Below, in pieces: positions 18,222-27,516 of a stretch of DNA of 64,000 nucleotides. The stretch comes from Alistipes sp. (GTDB taxonomy: Bacteria; Bacteroidota; Bacteroidia; Bacteroidales; Rikenellaceae), in the NCBI GenBank assembly GCA_021202985.1, contig JAJQCA010000083.1, positions 1 to 64,000 of the forward strand. The letters run 5' to 3'. Below the pieces are notes generated by a model. The model did not search any database and was not told where the DNA came from. It worked only from the letters and a program-made list of their open reading frames with translations. Numbering within the stretch: position 1 is the first letter of the stretch; each line of letters begins with the position of its first letter. The position numbers were made by a program, and so were the translations under genes.

Positions 18222-19157
18222 ATGGAAAACGAATCAGTAAAATGCCTTATAATCGGCAGCGGACCCGCCGGGTACACGGCAGCGATATACGCGGCGAGAG
18301 CCAACCTCTCGCCTGTGCTTTACGAAGGGCTTGAACCGGGTGGCCAGCTCACCACCACCACCCATATCGAGAACTACCCGGGCCACCCGAACGGCATCAC
18401 CGGCGTTCAACTTATGGAGGATATGAAGGCGCAGGCCGTGAAATACGGCGCCGATGTGCGGTACGGCATCGTGACGGCGGCCGACCTCACTAAAAAACCG
18501 TTCCACATAACCGTCGACGGCAGGCACACTATCGAGGCCGAGACCGTTATCGTGGCCACCGGGGCCACGGCAAAATATCTCGGGCTGGAATCCGAGCAGC
18601 ACTACAAAGGTATGGGCGTGTCCGCCTGCGCCACCTGCGACGGTTTTTTGTACAAAGGCAAGAACGTGGCGGTGGTCGGAGGCGGCGACACCGCGTGTGA
18701 AGAGGCCTCTTACCTGGCCGGCATTTGCAATAAGGTCTACATGGTAGTCCGCAAAGATTACCTGCGTGCGTCCAAGGCCATGCAACACCGTGTTATGACC
18801 ACTCCGAACATCGAAATACTTTTCGGACACAACACCGTCCAGGTGCTCGGCAACGAGGCCGGGGTAAACGGAGTGTTGCTGAGCAACAGCGAAGGTGCGG
18901 AAAAAGTAATAGACGTGGACGGTTTCTTCCTGGCCATCGGACACCACCCGAATACCGAACTTTTCAAAGGCCAGCTCGAACTGGACGATGCGGGCTATAT
19001 CGTCACCCGGCCCGGCACACCGCTTACCAATATCGAAGGCGTATTCGCCGCGGGGGACGTGCAGGACCCCCACTACCGGCAGGCTATCACCGCCGCAGGA
19101 AGCGGTTGCAAAGCAGCCCTCGAGGCTGAACATTACCTTATGACCCGGGACGAGTAA
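18222..19157 (+). CDS. trxB: Thioredoxin reductase
   Basis: This cytoplasmic flavoenzyme passes electrons from NADPH through FAD and a disulfide to thioredoxin. The 311-residue protein has the FAD-binding GSGPAGYTAAIYAAR motif near the N-terminus, the redox pair C136-A-T-C139, the NADPH-binding GGGDTACEEA motif, and the C-terminal FAD motif GVFAAGDVQDPHYRQ. Order and length are those of low-molecular-weight TrxB. The frameshifted winged-helix gene follows after about 20 bases and may be co-transcribed. Confidence 0.95.
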   Translation: MENESVKCLIIGSGPAGYTAAIYAARANLSPVLYEGLEPGGQLTTTTHIENYPGHPNGITGVQLMEDMKAQAVKYGADVRYGIVTAADLTKKPFHITVDGRHTIEAETVIVATGATAKYLGLESEQHYKGMGVSACATCDGFLYKGKNVAVVGGGDTACEEASYLAGICNKVYMVVRKDYLRASKAMQHRVMTTPNIEILFGHNTVQVLGNEAGVNGVLLSNSEGAEKVIDVDGFFLAIGHHPNTELFKGQLELDDAGYIVTRPGTPLTNIEGVFAAGDVQDPHYRQAITAAGSGCKAALEAEHYLMTRDE

Positions 19158-19176
19158 TTACGGAGAGTCGCGTATT

Positions 19177-20236
19177 ATGCTTACCGGTAGGATGTTATCA
19201 CAATTGCTCGCCGGCTCCCGGAAGGAAAACCCGGCAGAGGTCGTGGAATGGATGGGTGCCGTGCAGGCTCAGGAAATCCGGGCCGCGAAATGGGCCGTGG
19301 GGCTGAGGACGGCCTCGCCGGCCCTGTCCGCGGTCCGAGAGGCGCTCCATAAAGGCATTATTCTTCGGATGCACGTAATGCGGCCGACCTGGCATTATAT
19401 ACCGGCCCGGGATGTCAAATGGATGGCCGCCCTGTCCGAGAAGTCGATAAAATCGGCCTGGGACGGTTATTCCCGATTAACCGGCGTAACCAAGGAAGAC
19501 TATTACCGTAACAGGGACCTACTGCTTAAAATCCTCGAAGGCAGGCATGCTACCAAAAACGAAATCGTAGAGGAATTCATCGTGAGGGGTGTAAAAACCA
19601 AAGACGATACCGAACGGTTTATCCGCCTGCTGCTAATGTACGGGGAAGCGGAGGGGGGGCGTATGCAGCGGAGTCGAACGGGACGGAAAGCATACCTACG
19701 CACTGACATCCGAACGCGTCCCGGACGCTGTGGATTTGACGCGTGAGCAGGCCCTTGCGGAACTTGCCCGCCGCTACTTCCGCAGCCACGGTCCGGCGAC
19801 CCTGGAGGATTTCGTCTGGTGGTCCGGGCTCGGAGTGCGCGAGGCAAGATGTGCGGTGTTATCACTCGGCGATGAAATCGTCACCGAAACCCATAACGGG
19901 CGGGAAACGATGACCCATGTGGCTTCACCCTCCCTTGGCTGTGAAACCGTAGCACCGGGCAGGACCGTGGTCCGGTTCCTGCCGCCGTTCGACGAGTACC
20001 TTATCAGTTACAGGAACCGGTTGGACTGCATCCGCGAGGACCATTGCCGGTTCGCCTACAACAATTTCGGCATATTCCAGCCCGTCATCCTCCATAACGG
20101 CCGTATAACCGGAAACTGGAGGAAAACCACCAAAAAAGGCGTTATCGACAGCGCATTCTTTCCCGGCTGCCGCCCGGCGGCAAAAAAACTTCTGGAACAG
20201 GCCGCAAAAGAGTATAACGCTTTCCACGAATCATAA
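19177..20236 (+). pseudogene. Winged-helix (HTH_42/AlkZ-like) protein, interrupted by a frameshift
   Basis: Two adjacent frames make one protein. The first (from 19177) begins MLTGRMLSQLLAGSR and carries VQAQEIRAAKWAVGLR, a QxQ pattern like that of AlkZ-type DNA glycosylases acting on interstrand crosslinks; the second (read from about 19660 to 20236) holds the C-terminal part with RFLPPFDEYLISYRNR. They join at a run of seven G (19653-19659): with six, the reading goes E-G-G-V-C-S-G-V-E-R-D into the second part. Restored length is about 350 residues, normal for the family. A glycosylase role is inference from the family. Sequencing error, decay or slippage all fit. Confidence 0.8.
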
Positions 20237-20332
20237 CACGTAAAGGTGCGCCGATGCACCGTTAAGGCACCGTGTTTGCATAACTTATCAGCGGGGGCAA
20301 ACCCCGCACAATATTAATTAAAACCATAAGTT

Positions 20333-20497
20333 ATGCCGGCAAAGAGCGAAAAACAGCGCAGGCTGATGGGTGCCGCACTCTCCTATAAACGCGGCGAGAA
20401 TAAACACCCCAGTGAGAAAATCAAGGAAGTGGCGGACCATATGACCGAGAAAGAACTCGAAGATTTCGCCAAAAAACCGCGGTCCAAAAAGAAATAA
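20333..20497 (+). CDS. Small basic DUF3008-family protein (54 aa)
   Basis: The frame encodes a 54-residue lysine-rich protein beginning MPAKSEKQRRLMGAAL and ending in a KKPRSKKK tail. The opening is characteristic of the DUF3008 family, whose function is unknown; the high charge suggests nucleic-acid binding, which is a guess. It stands alone between an upstream GCGGGG/CCCCGC hairpin (20291-20307) and a downstream hairpin. The start is fixed by the conserved MPAKS opening. Confidence 0.8.
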   Translation: MPAKSEKQRRLMGAALSYKRGENKHPSEKIKEVADHMTEKELEDFAKKPRSKKK

Positions 20498-20515
20498 CCG
20501 GACACGGGTGTCCGG
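20498..20515. terminator. Hairpin after the DUF3008 gene
   Basis: CCGGACAC pairs with GTGTCCGG directly after the stop codon, without a clear T-run; it lies between convergent genes. Confidence 0.45.
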
Positions 20516-20536
20516 CCGTATACGTAGGGCGGTTAC

Positions 20537-20989
20537 CTACTCGTTATCCACCGCGTACCACTCGGCGAAAGAGGTAGCCGTTTCGTGAAGCTTGAGTGAA
20601 GAGAGGGTAACCCCTTCGGGAAGGGCGGCGGAGATGGTCGCGGCAAATTCCGCGAGCATATTTTCACATGTGGGCTGGTACGGAATCTCGACGATACGAT
20701 TGAATTTCTCCCTCAAAGTATCCACGAAAGCGGAATTATCGGCGGTTCGCCGGACTATAAAGCTATGGTCCAGCCGGTCGATTATCAGGCCGTTTACAAT
20801 CCGTTTCAATAAGCTGAAATCCATCACCATACCGTATTTCGGGTCGGAAGGGTTCGCATTTGGGACACCCCTTACCGTCACGAAAAGCCGGTACGAATGG
20901 CCGTGTATCTGGCTGCACGCACCGTCGTACCCCTCCAGCATGTGGGACGCTTCGAAGTTAAATTCCTTTGTCAGTCTTACTACTGCCAT
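20537..20989 (-). CDS. queD: 6-carboxytetrahydropterin synthase (QueD/PTPS family)
   Basis: QueD converts dihydroneopterin triphosphate to 6-carboxytetrahydropterin, the second step of queuosine synthesis. The 150-residue protein has the zinc histidines in EASHML and in the IHGHSY motif, the catalytic cysteine just before it (ACSQIHGH), and the C-terminal LHET segment. The family also contains eukaryote-type pyruvoyltetrahydropterin synthases, but in Bacteroidetes the queuosine role is far more likely. No other queuosine gene is nearby. Confidence 0.88.
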   Translation of the reverse strand: MAVVRLTKEFNFEASHMLEGYDGACSQIHGHSYRLFVTVRGVPNANPSDPKYGMVMDFSLLKRIVNGLIIDRLDHSFIVRRTADNSAFVDTLREKFNRIVEIPYQPTCENMLAEFAATISAALPEGVTLSSLKLHETATSFAEWYAVDNE

Positions 20990-21073
20990 AAACTCTAAAC
21001 GGGCAAAATTCCTGCCCGGATAATGACTAATTATAAACTCCTCGACGAAAACAGGACCGTGAGACGGACGACG

Positions 21074-21547
21074 CTATTCGCTGACGTTATCCACATTTAC
21101 CTGCCGCGAGAAGACCTGTGAGAGAGATATAAATGTTTCGGTATCCGATATCCACGGAATACTGAGCACTCCTTCGAAAATGGTGTGCATCAGGTGCTCG
21201 TTATTCTGGCAGTAAACCTTCGCAAGTATGTTGTAACTGCCGGTAATAAAGTGGCACTCCACGATTTCCGGTATTTCCCGCAGGCTCTTGACAGTCTCGA
21301 AATTCATCGCCGGGTCTGAAATCTTGATACCTATAATCGCGCACACGTCGAAACCGAGCATCGCCGGGTCCACCTCCAGGCGTGAACCGAGGATAACCCC
21401 GGCGTCGTCGAGTTTCTTTACTCGCTGGTGGATGGCCGCACCTGAAATACCGCACTCACGGGCTATTTCCAGGAACGGCATACGGGCATTCTTGATAAGG
21501 TACTGCAATATTTTGCGGTCTATCGCATCTATATTTACTTTTGCCAT
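21074..21547 (-). CDS. Lrp/AsnC-family transcriptional regulator
   Basis: A small regulator that usually senses amino acids. The 157-residue protein has an N-terminal helix-turn-helix (DAIDRKILQYLIKNARM through ISGAAIHQRVKKL) and a C-terminal RAM ligand-binding domain (about residues 65-145). It lies 36 bases downstream of kbl in the same direction, so it probably shares its transcript and may control glycine/threonine metabolism; the link is inferred from position alone. Confidence 0.9.
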   Translation of the reverse strand: MAKVNIDAIDRKILQYLIKNARMPFLEIARECGISGAAIHQRVKKLDDAGVILGSRLEVDPAMLGFDVCAIIGIKISDPAMNFETVKSLREIPEIVECHFITGSYNILAKVYCQNNEHLMHTIFEGVLSIPWISDTETFISLSQVFSRQVNVDNVSE

Positions 21548-21583
21548 AAATGGGGGTATTGGGTAAGTAAACGGGTATTTGTT

Positions 21584-22771
21584 CTATTTAATGACCTCCA
21601 GTTCCCGTCCGACCTTTACGAACGCGTCCACACAGCGGTCGAGCTGCTCCACAGTATGCCCCGCCGAGACCTGCACCCGGATTCGGGCCTGACCTTTGGG
21701 AACGACCGGGTAATAGAACCCGGTAACGTAAATCCCCTCGTCCAGCAGTCGGGCTGCAAAATCCTGAGACAACTTGGCCTCGTACAGCATCACCGCGCAT
21801 ATAGCCGATTGGGTAGGTTTTATATCGAACCCGGCATCTATCATACGCCCGCGGAAATGCTCCACGTTCGACATCAGCCGGCAGTGCAACTCGTCCGACT
21901 CTTCCAGCATCCTGAAAACCTCGATGGAAGCGCCCACCACCGCGGGTGGGATCGAATTTGAGAAGAGGTACGGCCGCGAACGCTGGCGCAATAACTCGAT
22001 AATCTCTTTGCGGCCGGTAGTGAAACCTCCGATCGCACCGCCGAAAGCCTTCCCGAGCGTGCCTGTAATAATATCCACCTTGCCGCGCAGGTCGAAAAGC
22101 TCTGTCACCCCGCGGCCGGTCGCACCCACGACCCCGGCCGAGTGGCATTCGTCAACCATCACCAGGGCGTCGTATTTATCCGCAAGCTCGTTTATCCGGT
22201 CCATCGGGGCCACGTTACCGTCCATCGAAAAAACACCGTCCGTAACTATAATGCGGAACCGCTGTGCCTGGGCGAGTTTCAGGCAGTTCTCCAGCTCGTC
22301 CATATCGGCGTTGGCGTAACGGTACCGCACCGCTTTGCAAAGCCTTACCCCGTCGATAATCGAGGCGTGGTTGAGCGAGTCGGAAATAATGGCGTCGCCC
22401 TCCCCGAAAAGGGGTTCGAAAACGCCACCGTTGGCATCGAAGCATGCGGCATAAAGTATCGTGTCTTCCGTACCGAAATAGTCCGCGATAACCTTCTCAA
22501 GCCGCTTATGTATATCCTGTGTACCACAGATAAACCGGACGGACGACATACCGTAACCGCGTTCATCCATAGCCCGTTTGGCAGCCTCGACGAGCGCGGG
22601 GTGATCCGACAGGCCCAGGTAATTGTTAGCGCAGAAATTCAGTACCTTACTGCCCCCGACTTCTATTTCCGCCCTCTGGGGCGATTCTATCAACCTCTCG
22701 TTCTTGTACAACCCGGCCTCGCGTATCGCAGCTAGTTCACTCTCCAGATGCTCCTTCAACTTCCCGTACAT
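21584..22771 (-). CDS. kbl: 2-amino-3-ketobutyrate CoA ligase (glycine C-acetyltransferase)
   Basis: The enzyme splits 2-amino-3-ketobutyrate with CoA into glycine and acetyl-CoA, the second step of threonine breakdown. The 395-residue protein belongs to the alpha-oxoamine synthases: it shows the FCANNYLGLSDHP segment, VMVDECHSAGVVGATGRG around the PLP-binding Asp, and the PLP lysine in GTLGKAFGGA. Related enzymes (serine palmitoyltransferase, BioF) are alternatives, but the N-terminus and the ICGTQDIHKRLE segment fit Kbl. The threonine dehydrogenase partner is not in the window. A -7 box lies about 75 bases upstream. Confidence 0.9.
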   Translation of the reverse strand: MYGKLKEHLESELAAIREAGLYKNERLIESPQRAEIEVGGSKVLNFCANNYLGLSDHPALVEAAKRAMDERGYGMSSVRFICGTQDIHKRLEKVIADYFGTEDTILYAACFDANGGVFEPLFGEGDAIISDSLNHASIIDGVRLCKAVRYRYANADMDELENCLKLAQAQRFRIIVTDGVFSMDGNVAPMDRINELADKYDALVMVDECHSAGVVGATGRGVTELFDLRGKVDIITGTLGKAFGGAIGGFTTGRKEIIELLRQRSRPYLFSNSIPPAVVGASIEVFRMLEESDELHCRLMSNVEHFRGRMIDAGFDIKPTQSAICAVMLYEAKLSQDFAARLLDEGIYVTGFYYPVVPKGQARIRVQVSAGHTVEQLDRCVDAFVKVGRELEVIK

Positions 22772-22846
22772 GGCAAAAATTAATTTTGAATGTTATTCGG
22801 CGTGCTGTCTATAACCTCTTTCCGGTTTTTGCTTACACTTTGATAG

Positions 22847-22854
22847 CAAAGTTA
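22847..22854 (-). promoter_or_regulatory. -7 box of the kbl promoter
   Basis: The minus strand reads TAACTTTG, a consensus match; transcription is predicted from about 22840. No -33 box at the normal spacing is seen. Confidence 0.5.
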
Positions 22855-22881
22855 CTATTTATATTAAAAAAAGGGTCACTA

Positions 22882-22915
22882 TTTGCGAAAATATTACCCC
22901 GTTTATGTAACTTTG
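22882..22915 (+). promoter_or_regulatory. Promoter of pgk (-33 and -7)
   Basis: TTTG (22882-22885) and TAACTTTG (22908-22915) are separated by 22 bases. It gives a start near 22922 and a leader of about 105 bases before pgk. Confidence 0.6.
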
Positions 22916-23027
22916 TAAGCACCCATTTTTAAGAAATTTTAAAAAGTACAAGGGTTATTCACGGTACCATGAACGCACTACGGGTTCACAATAATCAGAT
23001 ATAAAGTTTAACATAAAATAACAGGTT

Positions 23028-24287
23028 ATGAAATCGATTGACACCTACGATTTTTCGGGCAAAAGGGCGATAATCCGCGTTGACTTCAACGTACCGCTCA
23101 ACGATAAGTTCGAAGTCACGGACGACACACGCATCCGCGCTGCCATCCCCACCATTAAAAAAGTGCTTGACGGCGGCGGTTCGGTAATATTGATGTCCCA
23201 TCTGGGGCGTCCGAAAAACGGTCCGGAAGATAAGTTTTCCCTGCGCCACATTATCCCCGCCATCGAGGAAAGGCTCGGCGTAAAGGTCGATTTCGCAGGC
23301 GACTGCATGGGCGAGGAAGCCGCCCGGAAGGCCGCAGCACTCAAACCGGGTCAGGTGCTCCTGCTCGAAAACCTGCGCTTCTACGCCGAAGAGGAAGGTA
23401 AACCCCGCGGACTGGCGGAAAACGCTACCGACGAGGAAAAAGCGGCCGCCAAAAAAGCCGTTAAGGAGAGCCAGAAAGAGTTCGTTAAAAAGCTGGCATC
23501 CTATGCCGACGTTTATATCAACGACGCGTTCGGCACCGCCCACCGCGCCCACGCCTCGACGGCGCTTATCGCCGACTACTTCCCTAACGACAAGATGTTC
23601 GGATACGTGATGGAAGGCGAGCTGAAAGCTATCGACAATGTGATGAAAAACCCGCAGCGGCCTTTTGTTGCCATTATCGGAGGTTCGAAAGTTTCCTCGA
23701 AGATTACGATAATAGAGAAACTTATGGAGCAGGTCGACAGCCTTATAATCGGCGGCGGCATGACCTACACCTTCAAAGCGGCCCAGGGCGGCAAGGTGGG
23801 AAACAGCCTCTGTGAGCCTGAAATGTTCGACACGGCACTTGCCATCCTCAAAAAAGCCGAAGAAAAGGGTATCGGCATGGTGTTCGCGGAGGACGCACTC
23901 TGCGCAGACGCCTTCAGCGAGGACGCCAACACACAGGAATGCCCGTCGGACGCAATACCAGACGGTTGGGAAGGGCTCGACATCGGTTCCAAAGCCAAGA
24001 AGAGCTTCGCAGACCATATCACATCGTGCAAGACCATCCTGTGGAACGGCCCTGTGGGAGTGTTCGAAATGGATAAATTCGCAACAGGCACCAAAGCCGT
24101 GGCAGATGCAATCGTGGACGCGACCGCAAAAGGCGCCTATTCGCTTATCGGCGGCGGCGACTCGGTAGCGGCAATAAACAAGTTCGGGCTTGCCGACAAG
24201 GTGAGTTACGTATCCACCGGCGGGGGCGCCCTGCTCGAATATATGGAGGGCAAAGAGCTCCCGGGTGTTGCGGCGATTACGAAATAA
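23028..24287 (+). CDS. pgk: Phosphoglycerate kinase
   Basis: Transfers the phosphate of 1,3-bisphosphoglycerate to ADP in glycolysis. The 419-residue protein has the N-terminal RVDFNVPL substrate loop, the LMSHLGRPK motif, the hinge region, and the nucleotide-binding segments [19 protein letters not shown] and [10 protein letters not shown]. The sequence is complete and ends at a textbook terminator, so it is a single-gene unit with its own promoter. Confidence 0.97.
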   Translation: MKSIDTYDFSGKRAIIRVDFNVPLNDKFEVTDDTRIRAAIPTIKKVLDGGGSVILMSHLGRPKNGPEDKFSLRHIIPAIEERLGVKVDFAGDCMGEEAARKAAALKPGQVLLLENLRFYAEEEGKPRGLAENATDEEKAAAKKAVKESQKEFVKKLASYADVYINDAFGTAHRAHASTALIADYFPNDKMFGYVMEGELKAIDNVMKNPQRPFVAIIGGSKVSSKITIIEKLMEQVDSLIIGGGMTYTFKAAQGGKVGNSLCEPEMFDTALAILKKAEEKGIGMVFAEDALCADAFSEDANTQECPSDAIPDGWEGLDIGSKAKKSFADHITSCKTILWNGPVGVFEMDKFATGTKAVADAIVDATAKGAYSLIGGGDSVAAINKFGLADKVSYVSTGGGALLEYMEGKELPGVAAITK

Positions 24288-24303
24288 CCGTATTCATAAT
24301 CGT

Positions 24304-24337
24304 AAAAAAAGGTTCCCTATAGATGGGAACCTTTTTT
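24304..24337 (+). terminator. Terminator of pgk
   Basis: GGTTCCC (24311-24317) pairs with GGGAACC (24325-24331), extended by A7 and T6 runs. Confidence 0.85.
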
Positions 24338-24393
24338 ATTTCCCAACATTAAAATTATTTTATATCTTTCGGCGCTACAATAATTTACGTGCC

Positions 24394-25065
24394 ATGCTTA
24401 AACTGACACTCCTCTTATTATTTATCTCTGTATGCCAATCCTCGATATGTCAGACACGGTTTTACCGTCAGGTAGGTATTATCGAGGAGAACGGACAAAG
24501 GATGGCCGGAGATCAGAGCGGTCAGTTCATCACGGTAACGCCCCAGGGTTGTTATGATTCAAATTGCTATGGACATACCGTAAATAACGGTTTCCTTAAC
24601 TATTTGGGATTGGATAATAACATACACGTTTATTCCGGAGAGAGTTATTGGGGTCAGGCGTATTATTTTTTCGATCGTGACTACCAGAGGCTAAACATCA
24701 AACCCTCGAACGGAAATGTTACATATATCTATGATGTCGGCTCCGCACCGGCATCTATAACTACTTCCTCGAAGATAAAATTCCATGACCATAACGTAGG
24801 GACATCTTTAATTCCTGTCCCGGTTCCGGATCTTACCGTACCGGAAAACAGCTCCCCTGTCAGGGAGTCGCGGCTGGTCAGAAAGCAGTGCACCAATTGT
24901 AACGGTTCGGGGATTAACCCGTCTCCGACCGGTACCGTGGCCGATTACACCGGGCAAGGTACGAAAGTTTACTGCCAGTACTGTCGTGAATATGTATTCC
25001 GCCATTCTCACGGCTCATGCCCGGAATGCCGGGGAAAGGGTTATGTCGAAAGAAGAGAATATTAA
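24394..25065 (+). CDS. Secreted protein with C-terminal DnaJ-type zinc finger (223 aa)
   Basis: The protein starts with a signal peptide (LKLTLLLLFISVCQSSICQ), so it should act outside the cytoplasm. Residues about 22-120 form a domain rich in aromatic residues (FYRQVGIIEENGQR, ITVTPQGCYDSN, YFFDRDYQRLN). The C-terminus holds CxxC pairs in the spacing of the DnaJ cysteine-rich finger: CTNCNGSG, CQYC, CPECRGKG. The start at 24394 is chosen because the signal peptide begins there; the frame upstream overlaps the pgk terminator. The next gene encodes a shorter paralogue without the finger. Function unknown. Confidence 0.8.
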   Translation: MLKLTLLLLFISVCQSSICQTRFYRQVGIIEENGQRMAGDQSGQFITVTPQGCYDSNCYGHTVNNGFLNYLGLDNNIHVYSGESYWGQAYYFFDRDYQRLNIKPSNGNVTYIYDVGSAPASITTSSKIKFHDHNVGTSLIPVPVPDLTVPENSSPVRESRLVRKQCTNCNGSGINPSPTGTVADYTGQGTKVYCQYCREYVFRHSHGSCPECRGKGYVERREY

Positions 25066-25078
25066 AAACCATAGCCAA

Positions 25079-25540
25079 ATGAAAAAATTACTGTCAGCCC
25101 TATTTTTGATATCCATGGTGTCTACATTGTGTGCACAGAATACCACCGTCTATTACCGTAAGACCGAGAGTGTAGACCAGAACGGTCAGCGCTCGCAAGG
25201 AAGCGGGGGCATGTATATAACTTTCACCGACAACGGATTTTACGAATCTGACGCAAATGGATATAAAAAAAGTACTCCCATGAATACTTTTATGCAATAC
25301 CAGGGAAAAGATAACGGGATATATGTTTTTTTTGAATACTATCAATTGTCTGCAGACTGGTATAATTTCGCTACCGGCCAGATGATGGAGGGAATTAAAA
25401 GACTTATCGCACAATGGTATTTCTCCGAAGATTATGAAAAGTTAAACGTAAAAGACGTTTTTATCACAAACTCCACCGCCGTATACAGGAAAGCCAATTC
25501 TCCAAGTGAAGGTCTTGCTCCTCCCTCGGGCTTGTATTAA
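25079..25540 (+). CDS. Secreted paralogue of the preceding protein (153 aa)
   Basis: After a signal peptide (KKLLSALFLISMVSTLCAQ) the protein follows the same pattern as its neighbour: YYRKTESVDQNGQRSQG against FYRQVGIIEENGQRMAG, then YITFTDNGFYESDANG against FITVTPQGCYDSNCYG, and YFSEDYEKLNVKD against FDRDYQRLNIKPS. It lacks the cysteine finger and ends soon after. The two genes are 13 bases apart and probably arose by tandem duplication. The pair has lower G+C than pgk. The family is not recognised. Confidence 0.8.
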   Translation: MKKLLSALFLISMVSTLCAQNTTVYYRKTESVDQNGQRSQGSGGMYITFTDNGFYESDANGYKKSTPMNTFMQYQGKDNGIYVFFEYYQLSADWYNFATGQMMEGIKRLIAQWYFSEDYEKLNVKDVFITNSTAVYRKANSPSEGLAPPSGLY

Positions 25541-25594
25541 GAGGCATTGATACTTATTCAGTTGATTAATTTAGTTTTCCATATTTTTGCGGAA

Positions 25595-27070
25595 TTACTT
25601 CCCAGTACTTCCATCATCAATATTAGGTGCCGGCACCCACACCGCCAGCTTTCCGCCGTGGACAGTGAAACGGGCCGTACCGTCGTCGCCGATGGTAACC
25701 GTATCGGTGATATTACCGGTGGCCTCGTGCCATACCTCACCTTTGCGGTTTGCCCCTACGTTCATATCTTTATACCCGTCGTCACCCACCGAGATTAACA
25801 TGGCAAGCCCCGAGCCTTCGTGCTGCTCGTCACCCATCCGTACGAACCCGATAACCTCCGGGTGGTCGGTGTAATTTACCTGCTCCCCGTAGGCATTGTT
25901 TTTACGGACCTCCAGCAACCTGTCGATAACCGTACGGTGCGGGGAGGGTTTACCCCCCATACCGTAGTAATCACCGTAGAAAACGCATGGGTAACCTTTT
26001 ACGTTAAGGAGGATCACTCCGTAACCAAGCGGTTTGAACCAGTCCTTGACCTGCGACTGGAGAGAACTGCCCCACTGCGAGTCGTGGTTATCCACGAACG
26101 TTACGGCTACTTCGGGATGCCTTGCCACAAGTGTGTTATCGAGCAGTTTGCGCATATCGAAGGCATGGCCGTCCTGGCACGCCTGGTACATATTGTAGTG
26201 CAGCGGCACATCGAACAGGTCCACGTTATATTTCTGGTCGGCCAGATAGGCGTCCAACGATTCGATATCGCCCTTCCAATACTCCCCTACTGCATAGAAA
26301 GGTTCTTTACCCTTAGCGGCCCGGATAGCACCGAGGAAACCTTTGATAAAATCGTCGTTTATATGCTTTATCGCATCCAGCCTCATCCCGTCCAACCCGA
26401 GCTCTTCGGTAACCCAGATTCCCCAGTCGGTCATCTCCTTTATCACATCGGGATTGTCGAAATCTATATCGGCGAACATCAGGTAGTCGTAATTCCCGTT
26501 CTCGGAATCGACGCCAGTGCTCCACGCCTTATTCTCGCCCACTATCCTGTAAATGGCCTTTTTCTGGTTCGCCTGGTTATAATCGGTTCCGGAGAAATGG
26601 TTCCAGTGCCATTTGAACGCGGAATATTTTTCGCCTCGCCCGGGAAAGTTAAACCCGGTCCAGCCCTCTATCTCATAGGGGGCGCTTACGGGTTTTTCGC
26701 GGTTATTGGGATCCACTTCCTGAGCCATGAATTTCTCGGTATAGTCCGCGGCGGCTTTATGGTTCATAACGGCGTCGAGATAAACCTGAATACCGTTTTT
26801 ATGGAGTTCATCGATGGCTTCCTTCAACTGCTGCTTGGTGCCGTATTTGGTCCGCACGGTACCCTTTTGGTCAAACTCCCCGAGGTCGTACAGGTCATAA
26901 ATGCCATACCCGACGTCTTTGTCGTTCTGGCCCTTGGTAGCCGGCGGTATCCATACTGCAGTAATTCCTATCTCCGCAAGATGCGCGGCGTCTTCTTTCA
27001 GTTTTGTCCACAGTGTTCCGTCGGCGGGTACGTTCCACTCGAAATACTGCATCATTACCCCGTTTTCCAT
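25595..27070 (-). CDS. Cytoplasmic alpha-amylase (GH13, subfamily 5-like)
   Basis: The enzyme cuts internal alpha-1,4 bonds of maltodextrin or glycogen. The 491-residue protein has no signal peptide and begins MENGVMMQYFEWNVPADG, the opening of the liquefying-type GH13_5 amylases (like E. coli AmyA), so it should act on imported or stored glucan. Catalytic residues are visible in order: nucleophile Asp in GMRLDAIKHI, acid/base Glu in YAVGEYW, and transition-state Asp in FVDNHDSQ. Domain B carries the long insert seen in this subfamily. No starch-utilisation (sus) genes are adjacent. Confidence 0.92.
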   Translation of the reverse strand: MENGVMMQYFEWNVPADGTLWTKLKEDAAHLAEIGITAVWIPPATKGQNDKDVGYGIYDLYDLGEFDQKGTVRTKYGTKQQLKEAIDELHKNGIQVYLDAVMNHKAAADYTEKFMAQEVDPNNREKPVSAPYEIEGWTGFNFPGRGEKYSAFKWHWNHFSGTDYNQANQKKAIYRIVGENKAWSTGVDSENGNYDYLMFADIDFDNPDVIKEMTDWGIWVTEELGLDGMRLDAIKHINDDFIKGFLGAIRAAKGKEPFYAVGEYWKGDIESLDAYLADQKYNVDLFDVPLHYNMYQACQDGHAFDMRKLLDNTLVARHPEVAVTFVDNHDSQWGSSLQSQVKDWFKPLGYGVILLNVKGYPCVFYGDYYGMGGKPSPHRTVIDRLLEVRKNNAYGEQVNYTDHPEVIGFVRMGDEQHEGSGLAMLISVGDDGYKDMNVGANRKGEVWHEATGNITDTVTIGDDGTARFTVHGGKLAVWVPAPNIDDGSTGK

Positions 27071-27098
27071 CGTCTATCCTTTGTTATATAAATGTGAA

Positions 27099-27128
27099 CC
27101 CCGCATTAACCCCAAAGGGAATGCGGGG
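27099..27128. terminator. Terminator hairpin between the small cysteine protein and the amylase
   Basis: CCCCGCATT (27099-27107) pairs with AATGCGGGG (27120-27128), with an inner CCC/GGG pairing. It follows the 54-residue gene on the minus strand. Confidence 0.65.
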
Positions 27129-27162
27129 CAGCCTACTTATCGTTTCCTTACCGGCGGGCAGC

Positions 27163-27327
27163 CTAACACTGATCGCCCTTGTTGCCGAATGCATCTTCGA
27201 CTTCGCGTTCCTTTTCTTCGTATTGCTGTTTGGAGTGGTTCTCCACATTGTCCACCAGTTCGTTCACTTCGTTCATGAAATCCTGCTCGCACGCATCGCA
27301 ACTACCGTTATTGTTCCTGTCTTCCAT
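27163..27327 (-). CDS. Small acidic hypothetical protein (54 aa)
   Basis: A 54-codon frame encodes an acidic, Asn/Glu-rich protein with a CxxC-like pair near the start (SCDACEQ) and a final Cys. The middle (EVNELVDNVENHSKQQYEEKEREVEDAF) looks helical. A terminator follows, which supports it being a gene. I do not recognise a family. Its start at 27327 is preferred because the longer frame adds an unlikely basic stretch. Confidence 0.55.
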   Translation of the reverse strand: MEDRNNNGSCDACEQDFMNEVNELVDNVENHSKQQYEEKEREVEDAFGNKGDQC

Positions 27328-27449
27328 AGTTTTTCGTTTTAAAGGTTTCACCCCCCCCATATAATGCAAATTGCGTACAAATGCCGACAGAATGCGGTGT
27401 TATGCCGTAAAATTTCAGGCCCGGCAGTATAAGGCGGGGAAGTATTGAT

Positions 27450-27457
27450 TAACTTTG
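27450..27457 (+). promoter_or_regulatory. -7 box of the nhaD promoter
   Basis: TAACTTTG, a consensus match, predicts a start near 27464 and a leader of about 53 bases. Confidence 0.5.
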
Positions 27458-27516
27458 CCGCACCTGACCCCCGGCTACTATTCCTTTTTATATCGTTAAT
27501 ACGTAAATGTAATCAG

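Noticed and set aside
22995..24017. Long open frame antisense to pgk
   Set aside because: It is a shadow of a highly conserved gene and shows no domain or promoter of its own.
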